A stretch of DNA of 64,000 bases from Nocardia alba NBRC 108234 (GCF_001612665.1 NZ_BDAX01000019.1:62001-126000), one strand, 5' to 3'; shown: positions 52,620 through 62,038, numbered from the stretch's first letter. The notes: a model not told the origin generated them from the letters alone. Translations and numbers: made by a program.

Positions 52620-54022
52620 CAGTTCGCCTTTCCGCTCGATGCGCCCAGCGACCATTCCGGCCCCTGCGGGGTATCGATGACCTCGATACCCGCGGCGATG
52701 AGCCGATCCCGTGCGGCATCGGCTTCTGCCCAGTTCTTGTCGGCCCGCGCGTTCGCCCGGCGCTCCAGCTCCGTGCGGACGAGCACGTCGAGCGCGTCGT
52801 TCGCCGCCGAGTTGTCGGCGGGGGTGTACCACTGTTCGTCGAGCGGGTCGACGCCGAGGATTCCCAGCATCGCCCGCACCTGGCCGGCCAGCTCGACCGC
52901 GGACTCCACCGTGCCCGCTTCCAGCGCGCGATTGCCCTCGTGCACCACGCGGTGGATTTCGGCGAGCGCCTTCGGGATTGCCAGATCGTCGTCGATCGCG
53001 GCGGCGAAACCGTCGGTCCATTTACCGACCGGCACCTCGCCCGCTCGATCCAGCACGCGCTGCACGAAGGCTTCGATGCGCTGATACGAGGCGACCGCGT
53101 CGTCGAGTGCCTTGTCGGAGTATTCGAGCATCGAACGGTAATGCGCGCTGCCCAAGTAGAAACGCAATTCTACCGGGCGCACCCGGGTGAGGACATTCGG
53201 CACCGAGAGCACGTTGCCGAGTGACTTCGACATTTTCTCCCCGCCCATCGTCACCCAGCCGTTGTGCAACCAGTAACGCGCGAAACCGTCGCCTGCCGCT
53301 TTGGACTGGGCGATCTCGTTCTCGTGGTGCGGGAAAATCAAATCCATGCCACCGCAGTGGATATCGAATTCCGGACCGAGATAGAACTCGGCCATCGCGG
53401 AGCATTCCAGGTGCCAGCCGGGGCGACCGGGGCCCCACGGCGACGGCCAACTCGGTTCGCCGGGCTTGGCGGCCTTCCACAGCGTGAAATCGCGGGGATC
53501 GCGTTTGCAGCGGGTCGGGGTTTCGCCCTGGTGCACGTCGTCGAGGCGGTGACCGGATAGCTCGCCGTAATTCGGCCAGCTCACCACGTCGAAATACACA
53601 TCGCCTTCGGCGGCATAGGCGTGACCGCGCTCGATCAGACGCTGCATCAGGTCGACCATCTGGGTGATGTGCCCGGTGGCGCGCGGTTCGGCCGACGGCG
53701 CCAGCACGCCGAGAATCTCGTAGGCCCGGTCGAACGCGCGCTCGTGCGTCGCGGCCCATTCCCACCACGGCCTGCCCGCCTCGGCGGCCTTGTTCAGGAT
53801 CTTGTCGTCGATATCGGTGACATTGCGGATGAACCGCACGTCGTAGTCGTGCGCGAGCAACCAGCGACGCAGCACGTCGAAGGCGACGCCACTGCGCACA
53901 TGACCGATATGGGGTTGGCCCTGGACGGTGGCCCCACACAGATACACCGAGGCACGGCCGGGGACCAACGGGGTGAATTCCCGCATGGTCCGCGTGTCGG
54001 TGTCAAAAAGGCGCAAGGTCAC
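52619..54022 (-). CDS. cysS: Cysteinyl-tRNA synthetase
   Basis: 467 residues, class I synthetase. The HIGH motif is in QPHIGHVRSG, the KMSKS motif in GGEKMSKSLGN, and zinc ligands are around CGATVQG and ECSAMAEFYLG. Its length fits CysRS rather than MshC, which is about 50 residues shorter. It lies at the head of cysS-rlmB, near ispDF and carD as in mycobacteria. Confidence 0.95.
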   Translation of the reverse strand: MTLRLFDTDTRTMREFTPLVPGRASVYLCGATVQGQPHIGHVRSGVAFDVLRRWLLAHDYDVRFIRNVTDIDDKILNKAAEAGRPWWEWAATHERAFDRAYEILGVLAPSAEPRATGHITQMVDLMQRLIERGHAYAAEGDVYFDVVSWPNYGELSGHRLDDVHQGETPTRCKRDPRDFTLWKAAKPGEPSWPSPWGPGRPGWHLECSAMAEFYLGPEFDIHCGGMDLIFPHHENEIAQSKAAGDGFARYWLHNGWVTMGGEKMSKSLGNVLSVPNVLTRVRPVELRFYLGSAHYRSMLEYSDKALDDAVASYQRIEAFVQRVLDRAGEVPVGKWTDGFAAAIDDDLAIPKALAEIHRVVHEGNRALEAGTVESAVELAGQVRAMLGILGVDPLDEQWYTPADNSAANDALDVLVRTELERRANARADKNWAEADAARDRLIAAGIEVIDTPQGPEWSLGASSGKAN

Positions 54023-54167
54023 GGCATTCGATCCTAGTCGGTGGGATTGGGGTGGGGTTGACCGGCCGGTTCGTGGCGCCGTGGTTTACGCGACGGCTGA
54101 TCGAATCGGCGAGAAGCACTCATGAGAACGCACTGCGCGGTGGGAAGAATTCAGGGGCCCGTCAGGG

Positions 54168-54635
54168 CTACGAACACGCTGCGATCAGGCAGGTGGCGAT
54201 GGCGGCGATACCCTCGCCGCGACCGGTCAGACCGAGCCCGTCCGTCGTGGTGCCGGACACCGAAACGGGTGCGTCGAGAAGTTCACCGAGTATCTTTTGC
54301 GCCTCGGCGCGGCGCGGGCCGATCTTGGGTCGATTGCCGATGACCTGCACCGCGGCGTTCACGACTTCGAAGCCCTCTTCGGCCAGCAGCCGACGGACCT
54401 CGGTGAGCATGGCGGCACCGGTGACACCGGCCCATTCGGGGCGGCCGACGCCGAAGACCGCGCCCACGTCGCCGAGGCCGACGGCGGAGAGCAGGGCGTC
54501 GCACAGGGCATGGGCGGCGACGTCACCATCGGAGTGGCCCGCGCAGCCATCGGCGTCCGCGAACAGCAGCCCGGCCATCCAGCAGGGGCGTCCCGGCTCG
54601 ATGGGGTGCACGTCGCTGCCGATTCCGACTCTCAT
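54168..54635 (-). CDS. ispF: 2-C-methyl-D-erythritol 2,4-cyclodiphosphate synthase
   Basis: 155 residues. Metal-binding Asp8 and His10 are in VGIGSDVHPIEPG, and the active-site loop is CAGHSDGDVAAHALCDALL. It catalyses cyclisation in the MEP isoprenoid pathway. Its ATG overlaps the ispD stop (ATGA), so the two pathway enzymes are coupled. Confidence 0.95.
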   Translation of the reverse strand: MRVGIGSDVHPIEPGRPCWMAGLLFADADGCAGHSDGDVAAHALCDALLSAVGLGDVGAVFGVGRPEWAGVTGAAMLTEVRRLLAEEGFEVVNAAVQVIGNRPKIGPRRAEAQKILGELLDAPVSVSGTTTDGLGLTGRGEGIAAIATCLIAACS

Positions 54636-55366
54636 CGGGCAACCGCCTGCGCGTGGCCCGCGACCGGGGACCGGGTGCCGTCGGCGAGCAGCGCCTCGGC
54701 CAGGTGTAGATCGAGCGGGGTGGTGATCTTGAAGGCCAGCGGGTCACCGGGAACTGTCCGCACGGCGACGCCGAGCCGTTCGACCAGGCCCGCGTCGTCG
54801 GTGGCGCCGTCGTCGGTGGCGTAGGCGCGGCGAAGCAGGTCGGCGGCGAAGCCCTGGGGGGTTTGGATGGCGCGCAGGTGGGCGCGATCGGGGGTTCCGG
54901 TGACGATGCCCGCGTCGTCGACCGATTTCACGGTGTCCACGACGGGCAATGCGGGAACCACGGCCTGGCTGCCCGCCTGGAGCGCGGCGGCCACCCGCGC
55001 GATCAGCTCCGGTGGTGTCAGCGCGCGCGCGGCATCGTGCACGAGATAGAACGCGGCGTCGGGCGCGGCGGCGATGCCCGCGCGCACCGAGTCGGTGCGC
55101 TCGGCGCCGCCGACCACCACATGCACCGGCACGGGGGGCATCGAACCGCCGGTCAGCGAGGTGGTGGACAGCAGCGTGGTAGCGGTCTCGACCAGTTCGG
55201 CGGGCACGACCACGACAACCCGGTGCACGGCACCGGACGCGATCAGACCGTCGACGGCCAACCGGACCATAGGTGTGCCGCCGACCGCGACGAACGCCTT
55301 CGGGGTTGGTTCACCCAGGCGCACGCCACGACCGGCGGCAGGGACCAGTGCTACGACAGGTCGCAC
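54632..55366 (-). CDS. ispD: 2-C-methyl-D-erythritol 4-phosphate cytidylyltransferase
   Basis: 244 residues. The nucleotidyltransferase motif is LVPAAGRGVRLGEPTPKAF; VHDAARALTPPELIARV is the usual metal-site segment. It converts MEP to CDP-ME. The start is a GTG 15 bases after the carD stop with a weak ribosome site, so it may be transcribed with carD. Confidence 0.94.
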   Translation of the reverse strand: MRPVVALVPAAGRGVRLGEPTPKAFVAVGGTPMVRLAVDGLIASGAVHRVVVVVPAELVETATTLLSTTSLTGGSMPPVPVHVVVGGAERTDSVRAGIAAAPDAAFYLVHDAARALTPPELIARVAAALQAGSQAVVPALPVVDTVKSVDDAGIVTGTPDRAHLRAIQTPQGFAADLLRRAYATDDGATDDAGLVERLGVAVRTVPGDPLAFKITTPLDLHLAEALLADGTRSPVAGHAQAVAR

Positions 55367-55381
55367 TTGTTCGTTTGTTTT

Positions 55382-55870
55382 CTAGGAGGCCGCGGCGAGA
55401 ACCTCGTCGAGCAGCGATTCGGCCTTGCCGTCGTCGGTGCCCTCGGCGAGCGCTAGCTCACCGACGAGGATCTGACGGGCTTTGGCGAGCATGCGCTTCT
55501 CACCGGCGGACAGGCCGCGGTCCTGCTCACGACGCCACAGGTCACGCACCACTTCGGCCACCTTGTTCACATCGCCGGAGGCGAGCTTCTCGAGGTTGGC
55601 CTTGTAACGGCGGGACCAGTTGGTCGGCTCCTCCGTGTGTGGCGCGCGCAGCACCTGGAAGACGCGGTCGAGACCTTCCTGGCCGACGACGTCACGGACG
55701 CCGACGTATTCAGCGTTCTCTGCGGGAACCCGAACGGTCAGGTCGCCTTGCGCAACCTTCAGGACCAGATACTCTTTCTGCACACCCTTGATGGTGCGGG
55801 TCTCGATTGCTTCGATCAGCGCCGCTCCGTGGTGGGGGTAAACGACGGTGTCTCCGACCTTAAAAATCAT
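55382..55870 (-). CDS. carD: RNA polymerase-binding transcription factor CarD
   Basis: 162 residues, the usual CarD length. The RNAP-interacting domain begins MIFKVGDTVVYPHHGAALIEAIE; the DNA-binding domain has the Trp in TNWSRRYKANLEKLASGD. CarD stabilises the open promoter complex and is essential in mycobacteria. ATG 55870 is chosen; an in-frame start at 55897 would add nine residues outside the family norm. Confidence 0.95.
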   Translation of the reverse strand: MIFKVGDTVVYPHHGAALIEAIETRTIKGVQKEYLVLKVAQGDLTVRVPAENAEYVGVRDVVGQEGLDRVFQVLRAPHTEEPTNWSRRYKANLEKLASGDVNKVAEVVRDLWRREQDRGLSAGEKRMLAKARQILVGELALAEGTDDGKAESLLDEVLAAAS

Positions 55871-56221
55871 GTGTCCCGTGCCCCTTTCGATGTTCACAGT
55901 TTAACATGCGACTCGATAACGGCGCGATCAACTGTGCAGGTCAGGGCCACAACGAGGCCACCACAGGGGTTGACAATCCAGAATTGTTGTGCATTGTGTT
56001 GTGGCAGAACAGGTTAACCACCAGCACAGCGACAGGTTATCGCGCGGCACCGTCCCGGCATCCCTCCGGCAAACCCCCTCCGGACACCGAACTGTTACTT
56101 CCGCACCCGCGCGTCGCGAGCCCGAACGTCACCCGCGCGAAGTGAACTACTACGCTGCCTAGTTACTACCCTCCGATCCCCGTGTGGACGGAGTGAGCCC
56201 GGTCGACATGGAGGACAAACC
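55871..56221. other. Divergent promoter region between carD and lpqE
   Basis: 351 bases without a supported gene. For carD, a TTAAAC -10-like element on the minus strand (reverse of bases near 55898-55903) lies about 30 bases upstream of its start. TTGACA at 55970-55975 is a candidate -35 box on the plus strand, with no good -10 partner. The region from 56040 to 56140 is Pro/Arg-codon-like but not a convincing gene. Confidence 0.4.
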
Positions 56222-56941
56222 GTGACTGCCCTGAAAGCTGTGACCGCCCACTCGGCGCGACGTCGCATGGTGACGGTTGCCGCGCTCGCCGCTGCCGCGG
56301 GCATCGCCCTGACCGGCTGCAGTGCCGGCCAGCACACCCAGACCTCGTCGCAGGCCGCCGCGATCAACGGCAATCACGCCAACGTCGGCGCCATCGCCCT
56401 GCGCAACGTGCACATCATCTACCCGGAGGCCGCCGCCGAGCACGACAAGGGCGGCAAGGCGGTGCTCGCGCTGTCGATCATCAACAACAGCGAGACGGTG
56501 ACCGATGAGCTCACCAGCGTGAGCAGCGATCTGGGCCAGATCAAGATCACCGGGCCCGCCGGCGATCCGAAGTTCGTGCTGAAGCCGCAGCAGACCGTGG
56601 TCGTCGGACCGGGCGAGACCAAGCCCGCCGCGGCCGACGATCACCACGGCACCACCTCGGCCGCGCCGACCACCACCTCGGCCGCGCCCACCACCTCCGC
56701 CGCCCCGACCAGCACCGCCGCGGGTGTCGACATCCCCTCGAAGGATCCGGTGACCACCCCGGCCACGATCGAGATCACGGGCCTGACCAAGGACATCGTC
56801 CCCGGCCTGACCTACAACGTCACGTTCAACTTCAAGGACGCAGGCACCGTGCAGGTATCGGTCCCGGTCGATGCCGCCGCCGTCCCGCGCATCGAGAACG
56901 AGAAGTCCGGCCCGGCGCCCGAGGGCGCGGGCGGTCACTGA
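56222..56941 (+). CDS. lpqE: LpqE-like lipoprotein
   Basis: 239 residues. The signal peptide ends in the lipobox ALTGCS (Cys33). The body has IALRNVHIIYPEAAAEHDKGGKAVLALSIINNSETVTDEL, then a low-complexity Thr/Ser/Ala/Pro linker (TTSAAPTTTSAAPTTSAAP, near 144-163), then a second beta domain. Its place between carD and radA matches LpqE of M. tuberculosis (Rv3584). The fold may be like copper-chaperone PCuAC proteins; this is not established. GTG start with GGAGG 8 bases upstream. Confidence 0.82.
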   Translation: MTALKAVTAHSARRRMVTVAALAAAAGIALTGCSAGQHTQTSSQAAAINGNHANVGAIALRNVHIIYPEAAAEHDKGGKAVLALSIINNSETVTDELTSVSSDLGQIKITGPAGDPKFVLKPQQTVVVGPGETKPAAADDHHGTTSAAPTTTSAAPTTSAAPTSTAAGVDIPSKDPVTTPATIEITGLTKDIVPGLTYNVTFNFKDAGTVQVSVPVDAAAVPRIENEKSGPAPEGAGGH

Positions 56942-56958
56942 CACCAGCCGTAGGGAAG

Positions 56959-56990
56959 AGCCGTCGCGAACTTCGCGGCGGCTTTTCCTT
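56959..56990 (+). terminator. Intrinsic terminator after lpqE
   Basis: A 10-bp stem, 56959-56968 with 56974-56983, with a 5-base loop and a T-rich tract (TTTTCCTTT) immediately after. A classical rho-independent form. Confidence 0.85.
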
Positions 56991-57020
56991 TGTGTCGGTC
57001 CGGGTCCGTAGGGTGCGCGT

Positions 57021-58421
57021 GTGGCCAAGACCAAAGCAGTCTTCCAGTGCTCCGCGTGCACCCACGAGGTGTCCAAGTGGGTGGGCAAGTGCCCGGATTG
57101 CGGTGCCTGGGGAACAGTGAACGAGGTGGCCGTTTCGGCGTCCACCGCGGCCCCGGGGCGTCGGGCGATGCTGCCGAGTACGGCGGCGGCGCCGTTGTCG
57201 CAGATCGACGCCAAGGTCACGCGGGCCCGGTCCACGGGGGTGAGCGAGCTCGATCGGGTACTCGGGGGCGGTGTGGTGCCGGGATCGGTGGTGCTGCTGT
57301 CGGGCGAGCCGGGGGTCGGCAAGTCGACGCTGCTGCTCGAGGTGGCGTTCCGGTGGGCGGCGGCGCGCGAGGAGACCGCGCTGTACGTGACCGCCGAGGA
57401 GTCCGCCGGGCAGGTGCGGCTACGGGCGGATCGGACGGGCGCGGTGCACGACCGGGTGTACCTGGCGGCCGAATCGGACCTGTCGATCGTGCTCGGACAT
57501 GTGGAGCAGGTGCGGCCGTCGCTGCTGGTGGTCGACTCGGTGCAGACCATGCTGGCGCCAGAGGTGGACGGTGTGATCGGCGGGGTCACCCAGGTGCGCG
57601 CGGTCACCGCGGCGCTGACCTCGCTGGCCAAGGCGACCGGGATCGCGGTGCTGCTGGTCGGGCACGTCACCAAGGACGGGAACATGGCGGGCCCGCGCAC
57701 GCTCGAGCACCTGGTGGACGTGGTCTTGCAGTTCGAGGGAGACAAGAACTCGTCGCTGCGGATGGTTCGCGGCATCAAGAACCGGTTCGGCAGCGCCGAC
57801 GAGGTCGGCTGTTTCGAACTGCACGACGACGGTATCGCCTGCGTCGACGATCCGTCCGGGCTGTTCCTGCACCATCGCACCGACACCGTCCCCGGCACCG
57901 CGGTGACCGTCGCGATGGACGGCAAACGGCCCCTGGTGGCTGAGGTGCAGGGGCTCACCGTCAAGACCGAGATCCCGCAACCACGCCGGGCCGTGAGCGG
58001 GCTGGACTACAACCGCGTGGCCATGGTGCTGGCGGTGCTACAGAGCCGAGGGCGGGTCTTCCTCGGCAAGCACGATGTGTACGCGGCGACCGTCGGCGGG
58101 ATGCGCTTACTCGAGCCGACCGCCGATCTGGCCATCGCCTTGGCCATCGCGTCCGCCGAGGCCGACATCGCGCTGCCCGCGGGATGGGTGATCCTCGGCG
58201 AGGTGGGGCTGGCGGGCGAGGTTCGCAAGGTCACCGGGCTCGGCAGGCGCCTGGCCGAAGCCGAACGTCTGGGGTTCACCACCGCGCTCGTACCGCCCGG
58301 TTCGGAGAAAACCAAGACCGGCACGATGCGTATCCACGAGGTCGGGGATCTCCGATCGGCACTGCGATTGGCCGAACTCCGCAAATCCCGCGCACCCCGC
58401 GAAGTAGTAGCGGTGGAATAA
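57021..58421 (+). CDS. radA: DNA repair protein RadA/Sms
   Basis: 466 residues. The N-terminal zinc finger has Cys10, Cys13, Cys24 and Cys27 (CSACTHEVSKWVGKCPDCG); Walker A is LSGEPGVGKSTLL; the RadA-specific KNRFG motif is in IKNRFGSADEVG; a Lon-like domain lies at the C-terminus. It processes recombination intermediates. In M. tuberculosis it is followed by disA; no disA is present here, only 155 non-coding bases. Confidence 0.96.
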   Translation: MAKTKAVFQCSACTHEVSKWVGKCPDCGAWGTVNEVAVSASTAAPGRRAMLPSTAAAPLSQIDAKVTRARSTGVSELDRVLGGGVVPGSVVLLSGEPGVGKSTLLLEVAFRWAAAREETALYVTAEESAGQVRLRADRTGAVHDRVYLAAESDLSIVLGHVEQVRPSLLVVDSVQTMLAPEVDGVIGGVTQVRAVTAALTSLAKATGIAVLLVGHVTKDGNMAGPRTLEHLVDVVLQFEGDKNSSLRMVRGIKNRFGSADEVGCFELHDDGIACVDDPSGLFLHHRTDTVPGTAVTVAMDGKRPLVAEVQGLTVKTEIPQPRRAVSGLDYNRVAMVLAVLQSRGRVFLGKHDVYAATVGGMRLLEPTADLAIALAIASAEADIALPAGWVILGEVGLAGEVRKVTGLGRRLAEAERLGFTTALVPPGSEKTKTGTMRIHEVGDLRSALRLAELRKSRAPREVVAVE

Positions 58422-58576
58422 CTTCCGCAACCGCCCGATTCAGTGCCGGTTCGCCATTTCCCCGCCAATAACCATTGACGGGGTCGCGGATCCTGCGAAC
58501 ACTGCAAATCCACCCATCTCGAACATGCGACCTATGGCACACCCGCACAATGCCCCCGGCCCGCGGGTATCGGACG

Positions 58577-59254
58577 TCACGAAGCGAGGTTGAACGGCTC
58601 CGCGGCACTGCGAACGGCACCGAGCTGGGCGACGACCATATACGCGCCCGCGGGCACCTGGAGGCGGTCACCCGCGCACTGCGGCTGCGAGGTGGTGCCG
58701 AACCAGGTGCCCTTGTACGAGAGTTGCTCACCGGCCTTGAGCGTCTTCATCTCCGCCGGGTCGTCCTGGTTGCAGTCGTTGCTCGCCCAGAGCCTGCGCT
58801 GGCCGTCGAGGGTGTAGACGAGGAACTGCGGGCCCGCGCCGAGATCGCGCGAGCAGGCCGCGGAGGAGATATTGGTGATCACTGTGCCGAACCCGGGCTG
58901 GTCACCGACCCGATAGGTCGGCTGGCCGACCGACACCTTCAGTGCCAGCGACTGATCCGAGCACGGCTGTGCCGCGGGCTGTTCGACGGCGCTGGTCGTG
59001 GCGCTCGGCGTGGTCGACGCGCTACTGGGTGTTGTCGACGTGCTTCCGGTCGGTGAGCTCGTCTCGGCCGCGCTCGACTCCGCCGACGTGGTCGTGCTCG
59101 CCGCCGCCGAGTCGGCACCGGCCGAGTCACCGCCGCGCGCGACCATGGTGACGAGCCAGATCACGATCGCGAGCGCGACGATGATGACGCCGATCGCGAG
59201 TGCACGGCGGCGCCAGTAGATCTCCGGTGAGAGCGGTCCATTCGGTTCCAGCAC
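58577..59254 (-). CDS. Membrane-anchored conserved protein (Rv3587c-like)
   Basis: 225 residues. One transmembrane helix (AIGVIIVALAIVIWLVTMVA) is followed by a Ser/Thr-rich linker (TTTSAESSAAETSSPTGSTS) and an extracytoplasmic domain with four Cys (PCSDQSL, ACSRDLG, NDCNQDD, QCAGDRL) that could form two disulfides. It is in the same place as Rv3587c, between radA/disA and canB. Function unknown. GTG start. Confidence 0.83.
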   Translation of the reverse strand: MLEPNGPLSPEIYWRRRALAIGVIIVALAIVIWLVTMVARGGDSAGADSAAASTTTSAESSAAETSSPTGSTSTTPSSASTTPSATTSAVEQPAAQPCSDQSLALKVSVGQPTYRVGDQPGFGTVITNISSAACSRDLGAGPQFLVYTLDGQRRLWASNDCNQDDPAEMKTLKAGEQLSYKGTWFGTTSQPQCAGDRLQVPAGAYMVVAQLGAVRSAAEPFNLAS

Positions 59255-59335
59255 GCCTCAACGGTAAGCGCAGCGCGCAGAGGTGCGCTCGATGACCTCG
59301 GCGTGTCGGGGCCGAACCGGGTAGGGGACCCGGTT

Positions 59336-59959
59336 TCAGACCACCTCGCCGATATTGCCGACGGTGCGCCGCAGGTGCACGCGACCGTCTTCCAGCTTGT
59401 AGGTGACGCTCGCGATAGCGCACTGACCAGCGGCAACACGCTGGGAGATGATCATCGAGCGCTGCATGAGCAGCTTGCTGGTCTCCACCACGTGGCGCGC
59501 CTCGAGTTCGTCGACCGTGTTGAGGCCTTCGCGGCGTCCCACCAGGATCGACGGGGTCACCCGCTCGACCACGCTGCGGATGAACCCGCCGGGCACCTCG
59601 CCGCCGTCGAGCGCGTCGATGGTGGCCTTCACGGCGCCGCAGCTGTCGTGCCCGAGGACGACGATCAGGGGCACATTGAGCACCTCGACGCCGTATTCGA
59701 TCGAACCGAGCACCGAACTGTCCACGACGTGGCCCGCTGTGCGCACCACGAACATGTCGCCGAGACCCTGGTCGAAGATCAGTTCGGCGGCCACGCGGGA
59801 GTCACCGCAGCCGAACAGGATCGCGTGGGGGTTTTGGCCCTTGACGAGTTTGGCTCGGTCCGCGGCCCCCTGGCTAGGATGCTGAAGGGTGTCGTTGACG
59901 AAGCGCTCGTTGCCTTCACGCAATGACTTCCAGGCGCTTATCGGATTGGAACCAGGCAT
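59336..59959 (-). CDS. canB: Beta-class carbonic anhydrase (CanB type)
   Basis: 207 residues, the length I recall for Rv3588c. Zinc ligands: Cys in FGCGDSRVAAE, and His and Cys in LGHDSCGAV. It interconverts CO2 and bicarbonate. ATG 59959 gives the expected start MPGSNPISAWKSL; ATG 59968 is an alternative. It is divergent from mutY. Confidence 0.94.
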   Translation of the reverse strand: MPGSNPISAWKSLREGNERFVNDTLQHPSQGAADRAKLVKGQNPHAILFGCGDSRVAAELIFDQGLGDMFVVRTAGHVVDSSVLGSIEYGVEVLNVPLIVVLGHDSCGAVKATIDALDGGEVPGGFIRSVVERVTPSILVGRREGLNTVDELEARHVVETSKLLMQRSMIISQRVAAGQCAIASVTYKLEDGRVHLRRTVGNIGEVV

Positions 59960-60049
59960 ACCGACCATTGTGCACAGCCGCTCGGTTACCAGCGAGTCCG
60001 CCACGTTACGCGTCGGCAAAGAGAGACTGGCTCGGAGGAAACGGAAACG

Positions 60050-60928
60050 GTGAGCATCGACGCGCAGGCCCTGCTCGGCTGGTTCGACGACACGGCGCGC
60101 GCGCTGCCGTGGCGCGAACCGGAGGCGACCGCATGGCACATCCTGATGAGCGAGATCATGCTCCAGCAGACCCCGGTGGTGCGGGTGGAGCCGATCTGGC
60201 GCGAGTGGGTGACGCGATGGCCGGTGCCGTCGGCGATGGCGGCGTCCTCACAAGCGGAGGTGCTGCGGGCGTGGGGCAAGTTGGGCTATCCGCGGCGGGC
60301 GTTGCGGTTGCACGAGTGCGCGCGGGTGCTGGCGGCCGAACACGGTGACGTGGTTCCCGCCGATGTCGACGTGCTGCTGAGTCTGCCCGGCATCGGCGCG
60401 TACACCGCCCGCGCGGTGGCCTGTTTCGCCTACGGACAGCGAGTTCCCGTGGTGGACACGAATGTACGACGCGTTGTCGCCCGCGCGGTGCACGGCAGGG
60501 AACCCGGCAACCCGTCCTCGCGCGATCTCGCCGAAACCGAAGCGCTGCTTCCTGCTCCGGTGCCGCGAGCCGCGAGATTCTCGGCCGCCCTGATGGAACT
60601 GGGTGCTCTGGTGTGCACGGCCCGCAACCCCGACTGCGCCCGCTGCCCGCTGCCGCACTGCGCGTGGGTCGCGGCGGGCAAACCGGCCGCCGACGTGGTG
60701 CGCAAGGTGCAGAAATACGAGGGCACCGACCGTCAGGCCCGTGGGCGGCTGCTCGATGTGCTGCGCGACGCGTCGGGCCCGGTCGAGCGGATTCGCCTCG
60801 ACCTGGCATGGACCCGCGACCCCGGCCAGCGTGCGCGGGCGTTGGACTCGCTGCTGGTGGACGGACTGATCGAGCAGACCGACGACGGACTGTTCGCACT
60901 CGCGGGCGAAGGTAGCCCCACCGGGTGA
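60050..60928 (+). CDS. mutY: Adenine DNA glycosylase MutY
   Basis: 292 residues. The catalytic Glu is in HILMSEIMLQQTPV, the helix-hairpin-helix is LPGIGAYTARAV with the Asp in VVDTNVRRVV, and the [4Fe-4S] cluster Cys are in LVCTARNPDCARCPLPHC. It removes A opposite 8-oxoG. The protein is shorter than E. coli MutY and lacks much of the C-terminal MutT-like domain, as in mycobacteria. GTG start with GGAGG 11 bases upstream. Confidence 0.94.
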   Translation: MSIDAQALLGWFDDTARALPWREPEATAWHILMSEIMLQQTPVVRVEPIWREWVTRWPVPSAMAASSQAEVLRAWGKLGYPRRALRLHECARVLAAEHGDVVPADVDVLLSLPGIGAYTARAVACFAYGQRVPVVDTNVRRVVARAVHGREPGNPSSRDLAETEALLPAPVPRAARFSAALMELGALVCTARNPDCARCPLPHCAWVAAGKPAADVVRKVQKYEGTDRQARGRLLDVLRDASGPVERIRLDLAWTRDPGQRARALDSLLVDGLIEQTDDGLFALAGEGSPTG

Positions 60929-60967
60929 GATCGGATCTCGGCCCGTGCCGAGAGACCGCCGCTCGAC

Positions 60968-61711
60968 TCACCCGCTGACGCGCTCCAGGAACCGGCCGAC
61001 GTGTTCGCGGTACGCCTCCGGCTGTTCGTCGTGCACCAGGTGCCCCGAGTCGGCGATGCGCACATACTCCGCGTCGGGATGGACCTCGGCCATCGTTCGC
61101 ATCTGCCCCGGCGGGGTGATGGTGTGCTCACCCTCGATGAGCAGGGTGGGCACCCGCAGCGACTTCCATTCGGTCCAGAAGTCGCGCGTGCCCCACTCCT
61201 CGGAGATCGCTCGGAAGGTGTCGACTTCGCCGTGGAGCCGGTACCCGTCGGGCGCGGCGGTGAACGCGCGGAGGAAGTACGTGCCCGCGACCGGGCCGAA
61301 ATAGTCGAGCACCGCCTGTTCGTCGGGAAACGGTTGCGGCCAGGAGTGGACCAGTTCGGCCCAGTGGGCGGCGGTGCGGCCGGTGAAATCGGGAGCGATG
61401 TCCTCCACGACGATCGCGCGCACCCGCTCGGGATAGGTCGCCGCGAACACCCACCCGTGGATAGCCCCCATCGAATGCCCGACGATCACCATCGGCTCGG
61501 TGATCGCGGCGGTGCGCTCGGCCAGGTCGGCCACGAACGCCTCCGTCGTGAGCGCGGCGGGCGCCGGCCGGCCGTGCCCCGCGGCGTCGACCGCGTACAC
61601 ATGCCCGTATCCCCGCAACCACGGCACCTGATCGGCCCACGTCCGCGCACTGCCCATCAGCCCGTGCAACAGCAGAATCGGAACCCCGGACCCACCTTCG
61701 TCGTACAACAC
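60968..61711 (-). CDS. Alpha/beta hydrolase (Rv3591c-like)
   Basis: 247 residues. The nucleophile is in IVGHSMGAIHG, the oxyanion region in LLLHGLMGSARTW, and His in ADSGHLVHDEQPE. The substrate is unknown. It lies in the place of Rv3591c between mutY and mhuD in M. tuberculosis. Confidence 0.87.
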   Translation of the reverse strand: MLYDEGGSGVPILLLHGLMGSARTWADQVPWLRGYGHVYAVDAAGHGRPAPAALTTEAFVADLAERTAAITEPMVIVGHSMGAIHGWVFAATYPERVRAIVVEDIAPDFTGRTAAHWAELVHSWPQPFPDEQAVLDYFGPVAGTYFLRAFTAAPDGYRLHGEVDTFRAISEEWGTRDFWTEWKSLRVPTLLIEGEHTITPPGQMRTMAEVHPDAEYVRIADSGHLVHDEQPEAYREHVGRFLERVSG

Positions 61712-62038
61712 CCCTCCGATACTGCCCCAGCCCCGTCACGTCGCCGGAGTCGAGTTCAGGTACCGCCCCAGCTACGTCACATCACCGAAGGCAAACTCAC
61801 ACACCGCCGGCCCGTCACATCGCCCAAGGCAAACTCACACACCGCCCAACCACGTCACGTCGCCACAGGCAAGCTCACACACCGCCCCGCTGTGTCACGT
61901 CGCCGCAGGCGAGTTCGCGGCCCGCCTCGATCTGGACTGAGCGGAGGGTGCGACGAAGGAGTACCCGGAGGGAGGGAAGATCGAGGCCCCCAGGGCCGCG
62001 AACCCCCGGCGCCAGCCGGCAAAGATACTGTGAATGCC
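61712..62038. other. Intergenic region between the hydrolase and mhuD
   Basis: 327 bases holding five degenerate repeats of about 40 bp (61734-61925, listed separately) and then about 110 bases rich in G and C before mhuD. No gene supported. Confidence 0.5.
61734..61925. repeat. Five degenerate tandem repeats, period about 40 bp
   Basis: Units begin with GTCAC-type heads at 61734, 61775, 61813, 61853 and 61893 (spacings 41, 38, 40 and 40). Each holds a core like CACATCGCCxAAGGCAAACTC followed by ACACACCGCC. Units 2-4 are the closest to each other; units 1 and 5 are diverged. Confidence 0.8.

Noticed and set aside
55906..56145. A possible 79-residue plus-strand gene between carD and lpqE
   Set aside because: It lies in the divergent promoter region, has no ribosome binding site, and matches no family I know.
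61734..61925. Possible CRISPR array
   Set aside because: The repeats are degenerate with no constant repeat/variable spacer pattern, the unit is about 40 bp including any spacer, and no cas gene is nearby.
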